64,000 nt of DNA from Caulobacter sp. (lineage in GTDB: Bacteria > Pseudomonadota > Alphaproteobacteria > Caulobacterales > Caulobacteraceae): positions 1-64,000 of the forward strand of contig WGLL01000011.1 in the NCBI GenBank assembly GCA_016125585.1, written 5' to 3'. Below are positions 35,478-43,669 of this stretch, piece after piece (position 1 is the stretch's first letter; each line of letters starts with the position of its first letter). The notes under the pieces were generated by a model. That model had not been told where the DNA came from, searched no databases, and saw nothing but the letters and a program-made list of their open reading frames with translations. The translations under genes were made by a program, and so were the position numbers.

Positions 35478-36398
35478 GTGGATCTGTATCTTCCGATCGC
35501 CGAGGTTTCGGTCAACGCACCGCTGCTGGTGGCGCTGGGGGCGGTCGTCGGGTTCATTTCCGGCCTGTTCGGCATCGGCGGCGGCTTCCTGATGACCCCG
35601 GTGCTGGTGTTCCTGGGCATTCCGCCGGCGGTCGCGGTGGCCAGCGAGTCCAACCACGTCGCCGCCAGCTCGGTTTCCAGCGTCATCGCCTACAGCCGCC
35701 GTCGCGCGGTCGACTTCCGGATGGGGGCGGTTCTGGCCAGCGGCGGCGTCGTCGGCGCCATCATCGGCGTCGAGGTGTTCCGCTTTCTTCTGCTGCTGGG
35801 TCAGGCCGACCTGGTGGTCTCGGTCTCCTATCTTCTGTTCCTGGGCGCCATCGGCAGTCTGATGCTGTGGGAGTCCCTGGGCACGGTGCTGCGTCGGCGG
35901 CGCGGCGAGATGCCCAAGCCGCGACGGGACCGCCGGCCTATGTGGCTCTACGCCCTGCCGCTTAAGGTCCGGTTCCCGCGCTCGCGGCTCTACATCAGCA
36001 TCATTCCGCCCATCGTCCTTGGCCTTGGCGTCGGCATTCTGTCGGCGATCATGGGGGTCGGCGGCGGCTTCATTTTGGTGCCGGCGATGATCTACATCCT
36101 GCGCATGCCGGCGGGGGTGGTGGTCGGCACCAGCCTGTTCCAGATCATCATCACCACCTCCCTGACCAGCATGCTGCAGGCGGGCCGCAACCAGACGGTC
36201 GATATCGTCCTGTCGACCCTGCTATTGATCGGCGGAGTGCTGGGCGCACAGCTTGGCGCCCGGGCCTCGGCGCGGTTCCGGGCCGAGGAGCTGCGGGCCA
36301 TCCTGGCGCTGATTGTGCTGCTGGTCGGGCTGCGGATGGGGCTCAGCCTGTTCATCAATCCAGACGACCCCTTCGTCATCCTGTCGGGAGCCGGCTGA
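35478..36398 (+). CDS. TauE/SafE (TSUP) family sulfite/anion exporter
   Basis: 306 residues, GTG start. Eight or so membrane segments, with the two repeated family signatures GFISGLFGIGGGFLMTPVL (N half) and GILSAIMGVGGGFILVPAM (C half). Inner-membrane permease for sulfite, sulfonate or another organo-anion. It overlaps the next gene by the ATGA junction at 36398, so the two are co-translated. Confidence 0.9.
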   Translation: MDLYLPIAEVSVNAPLLVALGAVVGFISGLFGIGGGFLMTPVLVFLGIPPAVAVASESNHVAASSVSSVIAYSRRRAVDFRMGAVLASGGVVGAIIGVEVFRFLLLLGQADLVVSVSYLLFLGAIGSLMLWESLGTVLRRRRGEMPKPRRDRRPMWLYALPLKVRFPRSRLYISIIPPIVLGLGVGILSAIMGVGGGFILVPAMIYILRMPAGVVVGTSLFQIIITTSLTSMLQAGRNQTVDIVLSTLLLIGGVLGAQLGARASARFRAEELRAILALIVLLVGLRMGLSLFINPDDPFVILSGAG

Positions 36399-37162
36399 TG
36401 GCTGAAATGCCCGTCAACGCGCCGCCGGAGGCTCAGGTGTCCGCCGTCCTGACGCAGTCCGAGGTCAAGGTGACCTCCGGATTCCGCGGCGTTACCATCT
36501 CGGTCTATGGCGCGGTGTTCGACCCCGAGGGCAAGCCGGCGGATGTGGTGGTCACCCTGCGCGGCCCTGACCAGCCTGTGCGGATCGCGCGCAAAGTGCG
36601 GATCGCCGGGGTCTGGCTGAACAGCCGCCCCGTCGTCTTCCAGGGCGCGCCCGGCTACTACCATGTGTCCTCGTCCCGCACCCTGAATGACCTTGGCCGC
36701 TTCGCCGCCCTGCGCGAGCTGGGTCTTGGCATCGACCATCTGGCCATCGCCGCCCCGGCCGAGCGCCGCACCGAGACCCGCTACGGCATCCGCGACATGG
36801 TCGTCAGCAGCCTGGGGTCCGACTATTTCGACTGGCGCAGCGCCGTGGTGCGCCTGAAGGCGGCAGGGGGGCTCTATGCGGCCGACGAGCATGGCGTTCG
36901 CTTCGTCGACAAGGGCCTGTTCCGGGCCGACATCCAGCTGCCCGCCGGGGCGCCGACGGGCCGCTACCAGGCCCAGATCGTGCTGTTCCAGGACGGCCAG
37001 CCGGTCTCGATCCGCGAGCGGGTTCTGACCGTTGAAAAGGCGGGGGCGGAGCGGGCGCTCTATCTGTTCGCCCATGACCGGCCGTGGCTCTACGGCCTGG
37101 TGTCTGTGATCATCGCCCTTGGCGCGGGGTGGCTGGCCTCTCGGCTGTTCCGCCGCAGCTGA
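36398..37162 (+). CDS. TIGR02186-type membrane-anchored protein
   Basis: 254 residues, beginning at the A of the preceding gene's TGA. Exported beta-rich domain (FRGVTISVYGAVFDPEGKPADVVVTLRGPDQPVRIARKVRIAGVWLNS; SSRTLNDLG) and a single C-terminal membrane helix (WLYGLVSVIIALGAGWLASRLF). TIGR02186 proteins regularly follow TSUP permeases in alphaproteobacteria, so it is probably a partner subunit. No cleaved signal peptide is obvious at the N-terminus, which is unusual for a C-anchored periplasmic domain. Confidence 0.85.
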   Translation: MAEMPVNAPPEAQVSAVLTQSEVKVTSGFRGVTISVYGAVFDPEGKPADVVVTLRGPDQPVRIARKVRIAGVWLNSRPVVFQGAPGYYHVSSSRTLNDLGRFAALRELGLGIDHLAIAAPAERRTETRYGIRDMVVSSLGSDYFDWRSAVVRLKAAGGLYAADEHGVRFVDKGLFRADIQLPAGAPTGRYQAQIVLFQDGQPVSIRERVLTVEKAGAERALYLFAHDRPWLYGLVSVIIALGAGWLASRLFRRS

Positions 37163-37171
37163 TCGCGATCT

Positions 37172-37897
37172 TCAGTCTCCGCCGAGCATCGCCCAGGCCA
37201 GCGGATGGGCCTGATCCCGGCCCAGGGCCACGGCCAGGGGATGGCGGGTGAACAGGCCAGCGAAGGCCTCGTCGCGAATATTGAGACCGCCGGCGTAGGC
37301 GCCGAAGGCCGGCAGGATCACCCGCTCACCGTCGGTGGCGAAACAGCGTCGCCGCACCGCGCGGCCCCGGCCGACCAGCCTGGCGCAGGGATGCAGATGC
37401 CCCGCCGCCTCTCCGGGGCGTGGCCCGGGCAGGGGCTCGTGGCGCAGGATCAGGCCGCCGATCGCGATCTCGTCGGCGAGGTCGCCGGGGAGGTCGCGCG
37501 GCCCATCGGCGTCGTGGTTGCCGACGACCCAGACGAGCTGGCGTCCGCTGGAGAGCGCGGCGATGCGGGCGGCGTCGTCGCCGAACAGACGGTCCTCGGC
37601 CCGGCCGTCGTGGAAACTGTCGCCGAGCAGCACCACCGTCGCCGGCGCCAGGGCGGCGATCTCGGCCTCCAGCCGGGTCAGGGTCTCGGCGGTGTCATAG
37701 GGGGGCAGGAGCTGGCCCCGGGCGGCATAGGCGCTGCCCTTCTCGAAGTGGAGGTCGGCGACCACCAGCATGCGCTGACCGGCAAGCCACAGGGCGCCGG
37801 AGCTGCGCATCACTACCGGTTCGCCGTTGATCGCCATGGCCACGCCGCCGCACGGGCTGCGGGCGAAGCTGCGCTCCCTGAGGGCGGCGGCGTTCAT
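37172..37897 (-). CDS. pdeM: DNA ligase-associated metallophosphoesterase
   Basis: 241 residues from the ATG at 37897. Calcineurin-like phosphoesterase motifs: DLHFEKG (D-x-H), LLGDSFHD (GDxxxD), WVVGNHD (GNHD), GLILRHEPL and AGHLHPCARL (H-x-H). These enzymes occur with LigC-type ligase, exonuclease and Lhr helicase as a DNA-repair set. Start overlaps the helicase stop by 4 bases (ATGA), so it is the second gene of that operon. Substrate unknown. Confidence 0.88.
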   Translation of the reverse strand: MNAAALRERSFARSPCGGVAMAINGEPVVMRSSGALWLAGQRMLVVADLHFEKGSAYAARGQLLPPYDTAETLTRLEAEIAALAPATVVLLGDSFHDGRAEDRLFGDDAARIAALSSGRQLVWVVGNHDADGPRDLPGDLADEIAIGGLILRHEPLPGPRPGEAAGHLHPCARLVGRGRAVRRRCFATDGERVILPAFGAYAGGLNIRDEAFAGLFTRHPLAVALGRDQAHPLAWAMLGGD

Positions 37898-40386
37898 GAC
37901 AGGGCCTCGGCGATCAGGTCGTCGGCGGCGTCGGCCAGCATCATCTCCGCCGCGTCGCCGCCGACCCGCTCCTTGCCGATCTCCAGCAGGATCGGCACGG
38001 CGAAGGGGGACAGATGCTCCAGCGGTGCATGCAGGATGGCGCCCTTGATGCGGGCCAGCATCTGGCCGACCCGGGCCACGTCGATCATGCCGCTGGCCGC
38101 GTCGAGCCGGGCGCATTTCAGCAGCAGATGGTCGGGCTGGTGGCGGCGCAGGACGTCGTAGATCAGGTCGGTGGAGAAGGTCACCTGGCGGCCGGACTTT
38201 TCCGACCCCGGCATCCGTCGCTCGATCAGGCCCGAAATCAGGGCGCAGCCCTTGAAGGCCCGTTTCATCATGAAGCTCTCATCCAGCCAGGCCTCGAGGT
38301 CGTCGCCCAGCATGTCCTCATCGAAGAGCGAGTCGAAGTCGAGGTCATCCATCGGTTTCAGCGACCAGATGGCCATGGCGTAGTCATTGACCACAAACCC
38401 CAGCGGCCCGACCCGCAGCCGGTCCAGCCGCTTGGTCAGCAGCATGGCCAGGGTGGTGTGGGCCAGCCGCCCCTCGAAGGGATAGACCACCAGAAAGCAG
38501 CGCTTGCCGCGCCGGAAGGTCTCCAGAAGCATCTGGTCGGACGCGGGAATACGCGAGCGGTCGCGTTGCGCCTCCAGCCATTCGCGCACGTCGGTCGGCA
38601 GGCTGGTCCAGCCTTCCGGCTCGGACATCATCCGCCGCACCTTGGCCGCCAGGAAGGTGGAGATGGCGAACTTGCTGCCGCCCCAGCTGGGCATCTTGGG
38701 ATCGTCCCCGGAAGCGGAGGTCACCAGGGCGTCGGTGGCGGTGACCCCCTGCAGCCGCCAGACCCCGCCGGCGAAGATGAAGGTGTCGCCGGGCTCCAGC
38801 ATCTCCAGATAGCCTTCCTCGACCTCGCCGATCTTGCGACCGGGCTGGCCGCGGCGGCCGGCCATGCGGATGTTCAGCACGGCCGGCGAAAGGATGGCGC
38901 CGACGTTCATCCGGTGGCGCTGGGCGACCTGCGGATTGCGCACCCGCCAGAGTCCATCCTGGCCCTGCACGATGCGGCGGAAGCGATCGTAGGTGCGCAG
39001 GGCGTAGCCGCCGGTGGAGACGAACTCGACGACGGCCTCGAAGTCCTCCCAGGCCAGGTCGCGGTAAGGGCCGGCGGCGCGGACCTCGTCATACAGCGAC
39101 AACAGCTCGAAGGGTTCGGAGATGGCGCAACCCATGACGTGCTGGGCCAGCACGTCGAGCGCCCCGGTGCGCGGGATTTCCGCGTCGAAGGCATTCTCGG
39201 CAATAGCCTCGCGGGCCGCCTGGCACTCGAGAACCTCGAAGCGGTTGGCGGGCACGAAGATGGCCTTGGAAGGCTCGTCCAGCCGGTGGTTGGCCCGGCC
39301 GATCCGCTGCACCATCCGCGAGGCGCCCTTGGGGGCGGCCAGCTGGATGACCAGGTCGACGTCGCCCCAGTCGATCCCCAGATCAAGGGTCGAGGTGCAG
39401 ACCACGGCCCGCAGATCGCCCCGCGCCATCGCCGCCTCGACCTTGCGCCGCTGTTCGGCGGCCAGGCTGCCGTGGTGCAGGGCGATGGGCAGGCTGTCAT
39501 CGTTCAGCTTCCACAGTTCCTGGAAGGCGAACTCGGCCTGGAAGCGGGTGTTGACGAAGATCAGCGAGGTCCGGTGGCGCTTGATCACCTCATAGACGTC
39601 GGCCATGGCGTGCTGGGCGGTATGGCCCGCCCAGGGCACCCGGCCCTCGGAAATCAGCACCTCGACCTGGGGCAGCGGACCGGGCGGGCCTCGCACAAGG
39701 CGCACCCCGTCGCCGGGGTCGATAGACTCTCCCTCGGCGCGAAGCGACGGGGGAGGGCTGGGCGACAGCCACCGACGGATGACGTCCGGATCGTCCACCG
39801 TCGCCGACAGCCCGACCCGCCGCATCATCGGGGCGAAGACCTGCAGTCGCGCCAGGTCCAGCGCCAGCAGGTCGCCGCGCTTTGAGGGCCAGATCGCGTG
39901 GACCTCGTCGATGATCACGCAGCGAAGGTCCTCGAAATAGCGCCGCGCCCCTTCCCAGGCGCAGAACAGGGCCAGCTGTTCCGGCGTGGTCAGCAGGATG
40001 TCGGGAGGCTTGATCCTCTGGCGCTGCTTGCGCGCCTCGCCGGTGTCCCCGGTGCGGGACTCGGCGACGATGTTCAGGCCCATCTGGGCGATGGGGGTCA
40101 TCAGGTTGCGCTCGACATCGACCGCCAGCGCCTTCAGCGGCGAGATGTAGAGGGTGTGGATCCCGCGCGGGGTGTTGGGCGGCGGCCGTTCGCTCAGCTC
40201 GATCAGGCTGGGCAGGAAGCCGGCCAGGGTCTTGCCGCCGCCGGTCGGGGCGATCAGCAGGGCGTGCTGGCCGGCCCGGGCCGCCGCGACCATCTCCAGC
40301 TGATGGGCGCGCGGCGCCCAGCCGCGGCCGGCGAACCAGGCTTCGAAGCGGTCGGGGAGAAGCGCGGGCGGCGCGGCGGCGTCCAT
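37894..40386 (-). CDS. Ligase-associated DNA-damage-response DEXH-box helicase (Lhr-type)
   Basis: 830 residues. Q-like start (FAGRGWAPRAHQLEMVAAARAGQHALLIAPTGGGKTLAGFLPSL) with Walker A APTGGGKT; DEVHAI Walker B; SATVDD motif III; STLDLGIDWGDVDLVIQLAAPKGASRMVQRIGRANHR motifs V-VI. The C-terminal half carries the Lhr-type winged-helix and DUF4145-like region. Superfamily 2, 3'-5' on DNA or RNA:DNA hybrids in studied relatives. Co-translated with pdeM. The ligase and exonuclease partners are not in the window. Confidence 0.92.
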   Translation of the reverse strand: MDAAAPPALLPDRFEAWFAGRGWAPRAHQLEMVAAARAGQHALLIAPTGGGKTLAGFLPSLIELSERPPPNTPRGIHTLYISPLKALAVDVERNLMTPIAQMGLNIVAESRTGDTGEARKQRQRIKPPDILLTTPEQLALFCAWEGARRYFEDLRCVIIDEVHAIWPSKRGDLLALDLARLQVFAPMMRRVGLSATVDDPDVIRRWLSPSPPPSLRAEGESIDPGDGVRLVRGPPGPLPQVEVLISEGRVPWAGHTAQHAMADVYEVIKRHRTSLIFVNTRFQAEFAFQELWKLNDDSLPIALHHGSLAAEQRRKVEAAMARGDLRAVVCTSTLDLGIDWGDVDLVIQLAAPKGASRMVQRIGRANHRLDEPSKAIFVPANRFEVLECQAAREAIAENAFDAEIPRTGALDVLAQHVMGCAISEPFELLSLYDEVRAAGPYRDLAWEDFEAVVEFVSTGGYALRTYDRFRRIVQGQDGLWRVRNPQVAQRHRMNVGAILSPAVLNIRMAGRRGQPGRKIGEVEEGYLEMLEPGDTFIFAGGVWRLQGVTATDALVTSASGDDPKMPSWGGSKFAISTFLAAKVRRMMSEPEGWTSLPTDVREWLEAQRDRSRIPASDQMLLETFRRGKRCFLVVYPFEGRLAHTTLAMLLTKRLDRLRVGPLGFVVNDYAMAIWSLKPMDDLDFDSLFDEDMLGDDLEAWLDESFMMKRAFKGCALISGLIERRMPGSEKSGRQVTFSTDLIYDVLRRHQPDHLLLKCARLDAASGMIDVARVGQMLARIKGAILHAPLEHLSPFAVPILLEIGKERVGGDAAEMMLADAADDLIAEALS

Positions 40387-40455
40387 TCCGGCGATATAGC
40401 ATGTTCCCCTTCTGTTTCGAGGGCGTCTGTTAGACTGTCGCGACAGGAGGCTGAC

Positions 40456-40824
40456 ATGGACGAGATCCGGGACATTGGCGGGGTGACGGTGCTGTTGGCG
40501 GCGGCGCAGGGACAGCCCGTGGCCACCGGCGAGGATGCGACCGCCCTGATCGGCGAGGCGCTGGGCGGACGGGCGGAGATGATCGTCCTGCCGGTCTCGC
40601 GGCTACATCCCGACTTTCTCGACCTCTCGTCCCGCATGGCCGGGGAGGTGATCCAGAAGTTCACCAACTATCGGCTGCGCACGGCCATCCTCGGCGACAT
40701 CAGCGCGGCCCTGGATCGGAGCGAGGCGCTGCGGGCCTTTGTCGCGGAGTCCAACCGGGGCCGGGGACTGTGGTTTGTCGCTGACGAGGCCGAGCTGGCG
40801 GCGCGGCTGCAGGCGGCGGGTTAG
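40456..40824 (+). CDS. DUF4180 domain protein
   Basis: 122 residues, beginning MDEIRDIGGVTVLLAAAQGQPVATGEDATALIGEAL; the pattern VIQKFTNYRLRTAILGDISAALDRSEALRAFVAESNRG fits DUF4180. Start supported by AGGAGG 5 bases upstream. It is divergent from the helicase with 69 bases between. Function unknown; some relatives are fused to or near regulators. Confidence 0.85.
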   Translation: MDEIRDIGGVTVLLAAAQGQPVATGEDATALIGEALGGRAEMIVLPVSRLHPDFLDLSSRMAGEVIQKFTNYRLRTAILGDISAALDRSEALRAFVAESNRGRGLWFVADEAELAARLQAAG

Positions 40825-40863
40825 GGATTGGTGGCAGCCCGGAACTGACCAGAATTCCGCTCA

Positions 40864-40960
40864 TCCCGGCGAAGGCCGGGACCCATTTTCAGGCGCTCGG
40901 CTGGCTAATCTATCCGGACCGGACCGCGCTCAGGCGGCTGGGCCCCGGCCTTCGCCGGGG
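40864..40960. repeat. Two CCCGGCGAAGGCCGGG-type hairpins
   Basis: Copies at 40864-40880 and 40941-40960, opposite orientation. They follow the DUF4180 gene and precede the transposon insertion by 72 bases. Confidence 0.65.
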
Positions 40961-41032
40961 TGAGCGGGGATTGGTGGATGAGTCCCTGATTTCGATCAGG
41001 TCTCTGTTTCGTGTTCCCCTTTCGTTTCGGGC

Positions 41033-41040
41033 CGGTTCGG
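41033..41040. repeat. Left 8-bp target site duplication
   Basis: CGGTTCGG, repeated directly at 44450-44457, immediately outside the terminal inverted repeats. Confidence 0.85.
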
Positions 41041-41062
41041 GGTGGTGGGTCACTTTGAAATT
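41041..41062. repeat. Left terminal inverted repeat of the transposon
   Basis: 22 bases, exact reverse complement of 44428-44449. Confidence 0.9.
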
Positions 41063-41116
41063 CGGGGCCGTTGACAATGATAGCATCACCCGGCGGCTGT
41101 CGGCTATCATCGCCAC

Positions 41117-41314
41117 ATGACCGAACCTGAAGACCCCATGATCAACAGTTGGCGCGCCATGCTCAAGTTGGAGCAGGACGCCTTGGCCGAGATCGCCAAC
41201 GGGACGGCGGGCCGTCCATACGCCGCATCGGAAATTCAGCGGATCAAGGATCAGGCGGCTAATCTTCAGGCGCTGATAGACAAGTATGAGGCCGCTCGTG
41301 ACGAAGACGCCTAA
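41117..41314 (+). CDS. Small passenger protein, unknown
   Basis: 65 residues (MTEPEDPMINSWRAMLKLEQ...), mostly helical, with a probable coiled-coil AASEIQRIKDQAANLQALIDKYEAARDEDA. It overlaps the next gene by 29 bases in another frame. No family recognised. Nothing in it suggests an enzyme; a toxin-antitoxin or accessory DNA-binding role is only a guess. Confidence 0.55.
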   Translation: MTEPEDPMINSWRAMLKLEQDALAEIANGTAGRPYAASEIQRIKDQAANLQALIDKYEAARDEDA

Positions 41315-41528
41315 GCGCCCCCGCGACCCAAACGAACTGGCGAAGATGATCGCCGGGATCGCTACAGGGGAAGTGGAAAACACCCCGACCGCCCCCGACA
41401 GCCAGCGCACAGAGATTGCGCGGGCTGGGGGGTTGCGTGGCGGTAAGGCTCGCGCTGAGAGCCTTACGCCAGAACAGCGCAGCGAGATCGCCCGAAAAGC
41501 CGCCGCAAAAAGGTGGGCGAAGGACTAG
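41286..41528 (+). CDS. Small basic passenger protein with AESLTPEQRSEIARKAAAKRW motif
   Basis: 80 residues. The C-terminal RAGGLRGGKARAESLTPEQR...IARKAAAKRW segment is widespread in small proteins on mobile elements and plasmids of alphaproteobacteria (established as a recurrent motif, function unknown). The basic, Lys/Arg-rich end suggests nucleic-acid contact. Starts within the preceding gene and ends by overlapping the convergent gene by 4 bases. Confidence 0.7.
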   Translation: MRPLVTKTPKRPRDPNELAKMIAGIATGEVENTPTAPDSQRTEIARAGGLRGGKARAESLTPEQRSEIARKAAAKRWAKD

Positions 41529-42025
41529 AACGGAATCTCGTCGTCCAAGTCTGCACCGAAGTCTTCCCGACGACCAGCAGAGGGATTTCGTGGAGCCCCC
41601 CCGAATCCACCTGACGTGGCCGAGCCAAAAGCCTCGTCCGCAGTGCGATTGTCTCGCTTCGATGATGCCTGCGGGGCAACCGGCACTCGGTAGCGTCCAG
41701 GCTCAATTTGCTCGACCGCTGACTCCTCTTTCGCAGACCAGATTTGCGAGCGAAGCGTGTTCCGCTTCACGTCGTAACCCTCTTCTTTCGCTGCCGCGAT
41801 CATCTCGTCTAAGCTCAGGCCATTCTGACCAGCCCGGCTAATCGCCTCCAAGATGACACCGAAGGCGCCAGACCGGGGATTGTCACCAGACCGGCGGGCA
41901 GCCCCCGCCACCCTTGCCTGAACAGACAAATACTCCTTGAGCGTCTTATCCAAGGCATCCGCCTCAGCGCGTAGGCGCGCGATCTTATCGCGCATAAACG
42001 CTTCCATATCTTCCATGACAGGCAT
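41525..42025 (-). CDS. Passenger protein with N-terminal coiled coil and winged-helix-like core
   Basis: 166 residues. Residues 1-45 (MRDKIARLRAEADALDKTLKEYLSVQ) form a coiled coil; residues about 55-110 (AFGVILEAISRAGQNGLSLDEMIAAAKEEGYDVKRNTLRSQIWSAKEESAVEQIEPGRYRV) look like a winged helix; the tail is disordered and acidic (DFGADLDDEIPF). An ATG at 42016 is an equally good start. It may be a regulator of the element. I do not recognise a named family. Confidence 0.7.
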   Translation of the reverse strand: MPVMEDMEAFMRDKIARLRAEADALDKTLKEYLSVQARVAGAARRSGDNPRSGAFGVILEAISRAGQNGLSLDEMIAAAKEEGYDVKRNTLRSQIWSAKEESAVEQIEPGRYRVPVAPQASSKRDNRTADEAFGSATSGGFGGAPRNPSAGRREDFGADLDDEIPF

Positions 42026-42164
42026 CCCAAAGCCGAGGCGCGCTTATTGCACCAAACGCTGGTTTGCGCAAGTTATCCGATCGCGTTGCGCTTGTCGGGA
42101 TAAATGACGCGAAAACGCCGAACGGGTTGCGTTGCCACCAGCGGCCACGTATACGAACAAATGA

Positions 42165-42201
42165 GACCCTCCGGCCCGCTTTGGGATTCGGCCGGAGGGT
42201 C
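42165..42201. terminator. 12-bp hairpin inside the transposon
   Basis: GACCCTCCGGCC (42165-42176) pairs exactly with GGCCGGAGGGTC (42190-42201). It separates the minus-strand gene from the tRNA. A few T follow on either strand, so it may end transcripts in either direction. The 42026-42526 gap contains this, the tRNA and the transposase promoter. Confidence 0.5.
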
Positions 42202-42323
42202 ATTGTGCAACTTAGGAAAGGAACAGGCGGTGAGTTGGCTACCACCCATTAGGAGGGTTTGAGGCCGGCGCGGTCGGCAGGGGATTGGCGTCCCTTGCCG
42301 GTCGCGGCGGCGCGACCCTTGTT

Positions 42324-42399
42324 GCCCCCGTAGCTCAATGGATAGAGCGTCGTCCCGCTAAGATGAAGGTTCCGGGTCCGAGTCCCGGCGGGGGCACCA
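42324..42399 (+). tRNA. tRNA-like gene with abnormal anticodon loop (reads as GCU; Arg-like body)
   Basis: Full cloverleaf: acceptor GCCCCCG/CGGGGGC, D-stem GCTC/GAGC, anticodon stem TCGTC/GATGA with one G:T, five-base variable region, T-stem CCGGG/CCCGG with loop TCCGAGT, and encoded ACCA. The anticodon loop is CCGCTAA, giving anticodon GCU with C instead of the invariant U at position 33. The short variable arm rules out a normal tRNA-Ser. A common tRNA-Arg(UCU) loop is CTTCTAA, so two changes would make this loop. A20 (Arg identity), C35 and U36 are kept. Carried by a transposon. A functional elongator, a decoy or a decaying copy are all possible. Confidence 0.75.
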
Positions 42400-42489
42400 T
42401 CTTTCTACCACATTGAATTTATTTGTCAAATCGCTGGCGGCGACCGCTAAGTGCTTGATCAGACTCGACTATTAAACTGACCCTTATGC

Positions 42490-42517
42490 TTGACTAACAT
42501 GCATCATTCGTTATATC
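42490..42517 (+). promoter_or_regulatory. Probable transposase promoter
   Basis: TTGACT (-35) and TATATC (-10) are separated by 16 bases; the transposase ATG is only 10 bases after the -10 box, and no ribosome site is seen, so the mRNA may be leaderless. Confidence 0.5.
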
Positions 42518-42526
42518 GTTCCCGTC

Positions 42527-43405
42527 ATGAACAAGCTCACTTCCGAACAGCGCGCTCACATCCTTCACCTTCTGTGTGAGGGCATGTCGATCCGCGCCGT
42601 GACTCGTTTGACCGGGGCCAGCAAGAACACGGTGGCGAAGCTGTTGAACGACGCGGGCGCCGCTCTCGGCGCCTATCAGGATGCGGCTTTCCGCAATCTC
42701 TCCTGCGCCCAGGTTCAGGTCGACGAGATCTGGAGCTTCTGCTACGCCAAGCAAAAGAACGTCGCCAAGGCGAAGGCCGCCCCGGAGGGTGCTGGCGATG
42801 TGTGGACCTGGACCGCTATCGACGCTGATACGAAGCTGGTCTTCTCCGTCATGGTCGGCGGTCGTGATGCCGACTACGCTCAGGACTTTCTTGCCGACGT
42901 GCGGGCTCGGATCGACGGTCGCTTCCAACTGACCTCAGACGGCCACTCCGCCTATAAGCGCGCCGTGCGCCGGGTTTTCGGCGATGAGATCGACTACGCG
43001 CAACTTGTGAAGATATACGGCGCCGCCCCTGACGCAGGACGCTACAGCCCGGCCGCTTGCATCGGCGCCAACCCTACTCAGGTCGCTGGCTCCCCGGATA
43101 TGTCCAAGGTCTCCACCTCCTACGTGGAGCGTCAGAACCTGACCATGCGGATGCACATGCGCCGGTTCACCCGCCTGACCAACGGCTTTTCCAAGAAGGT
43201 AGAGGCGCACAGCAACGCCATTTCCCTGCACTTCGCCTATTACAATTTCGTCCGCATCCATAAGACCCTGCGCATATCGCCCGCGATGGCCGCTGGCGTG
43301 TCGGACCGCCTGTGGGAAATGGCCGATCTGGTCGCCGTCGTGGAAGCGGCGGAAGCCAAGCCGGGCAAGCGGGGGCCTTATAAGAAGCGGGTTGCTGCCG
43401 AGTAG
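42527..43405 (+). CDS. IS1 family DDE transposase
   Basis: 292 residues. Residues 5-45 form a helix-turn-helix (TSEQRAHILHLLCEGMSIRA...SKNTVAKLL). The catalytic triad is probably D66 (VQVDEIWSF), D138 (LTSDGHSAY) and E201 (SYVERQNLTMR), each in the context usual for IS1-type enzymes. The C-terminus is basic (KPGKRGPYKKR). Single frame, so no programmed frameshift as in E. coli IS1. It would move the whole 41041-44449 unit. Confidence 0.9.
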   Translation: MNKLTSEQRAHILHLLCEGMSIRAVTRLTGASKNTVAKLLNDAGAALGAYQDAAFRNLSCAQVQVDEIWSFCYAKQKNVAKAKAAPEGAGDVWTWTAIDADTKLVFSVMVGGRDADYAQDFLADVRARIDGRFQLTSDGHSAYKRAVRRVFGDEIDYAQLVKIYGAAPDAGRYSPAACIGANPTQVAGSPDMSKVSTSYVERQNLTMRMHMRRFTRLTNGFSKKVEAHSNAISLHFAYYNFVRIHKTLRISPAMAAGVSDRLWEMADLVAVVEAAEAKPGKRGPYKKRVAAE

Positions 43406-43408
43406 GGC

Positions 43409-43669
43409 CTACCTACCGGCAGGAGCTACCCGCCTTGCAGATCCAACAATCAAATCGAACAGGTCGCCGGCCGCAGCAAACGAGGGAGCTTTCGCCAAGA
43501 CTTCGATGCGGTCCGACGAGCCCTGTCGGCGCGAGCGAACAACGAAATAGCCGTCACCGCCGCCTAGATTGTCTTCACCCACGTATTCAGCGTAGGTTTG
43601 TTGGGCAATGGGCGAAACGTAGAGCGTGGTCGATTCGTCAAGTCTCGCGCTAAGGATCATGTCTTCCAT
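43409..43669 (-). CDS. Small passenger protein, unknown
   Basis: 86 residues from the ATG at 43669 (MEDMILSARLDESTTLYVSP), with GGAG 8 bases upstream; a TTG at 43684 is less likely. Predicted mixed alpha/beta. Its stop is 4 bases from the transposase stop (convergent). The start codon shares the CCATGG palindrome with the divergent gene on the plus strand. No family recognised. Confidence 0.6.
   Translation of the reverse strand: MEDMILSARLDESTTLYVSPIAQQTYAEYVGEDNLGGGDGYFVVRSRRQGSSDRIEVLAKAPSFAAAGDLFDLIVGSARRVAPAGR

Noticed and set aside
38014-39885. Long plus-strand frame opposite the Lhr-type helicase
   Set aside because: Shadow frame; helicase motifs are on the minus strand.
42324-42399. 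Assignment as an ordinary tRNA-Ser(GCU)
   Set aside because: The variable region is only five bases, whereas tRNA-Ser has a long variable arm, and position 33 is C.
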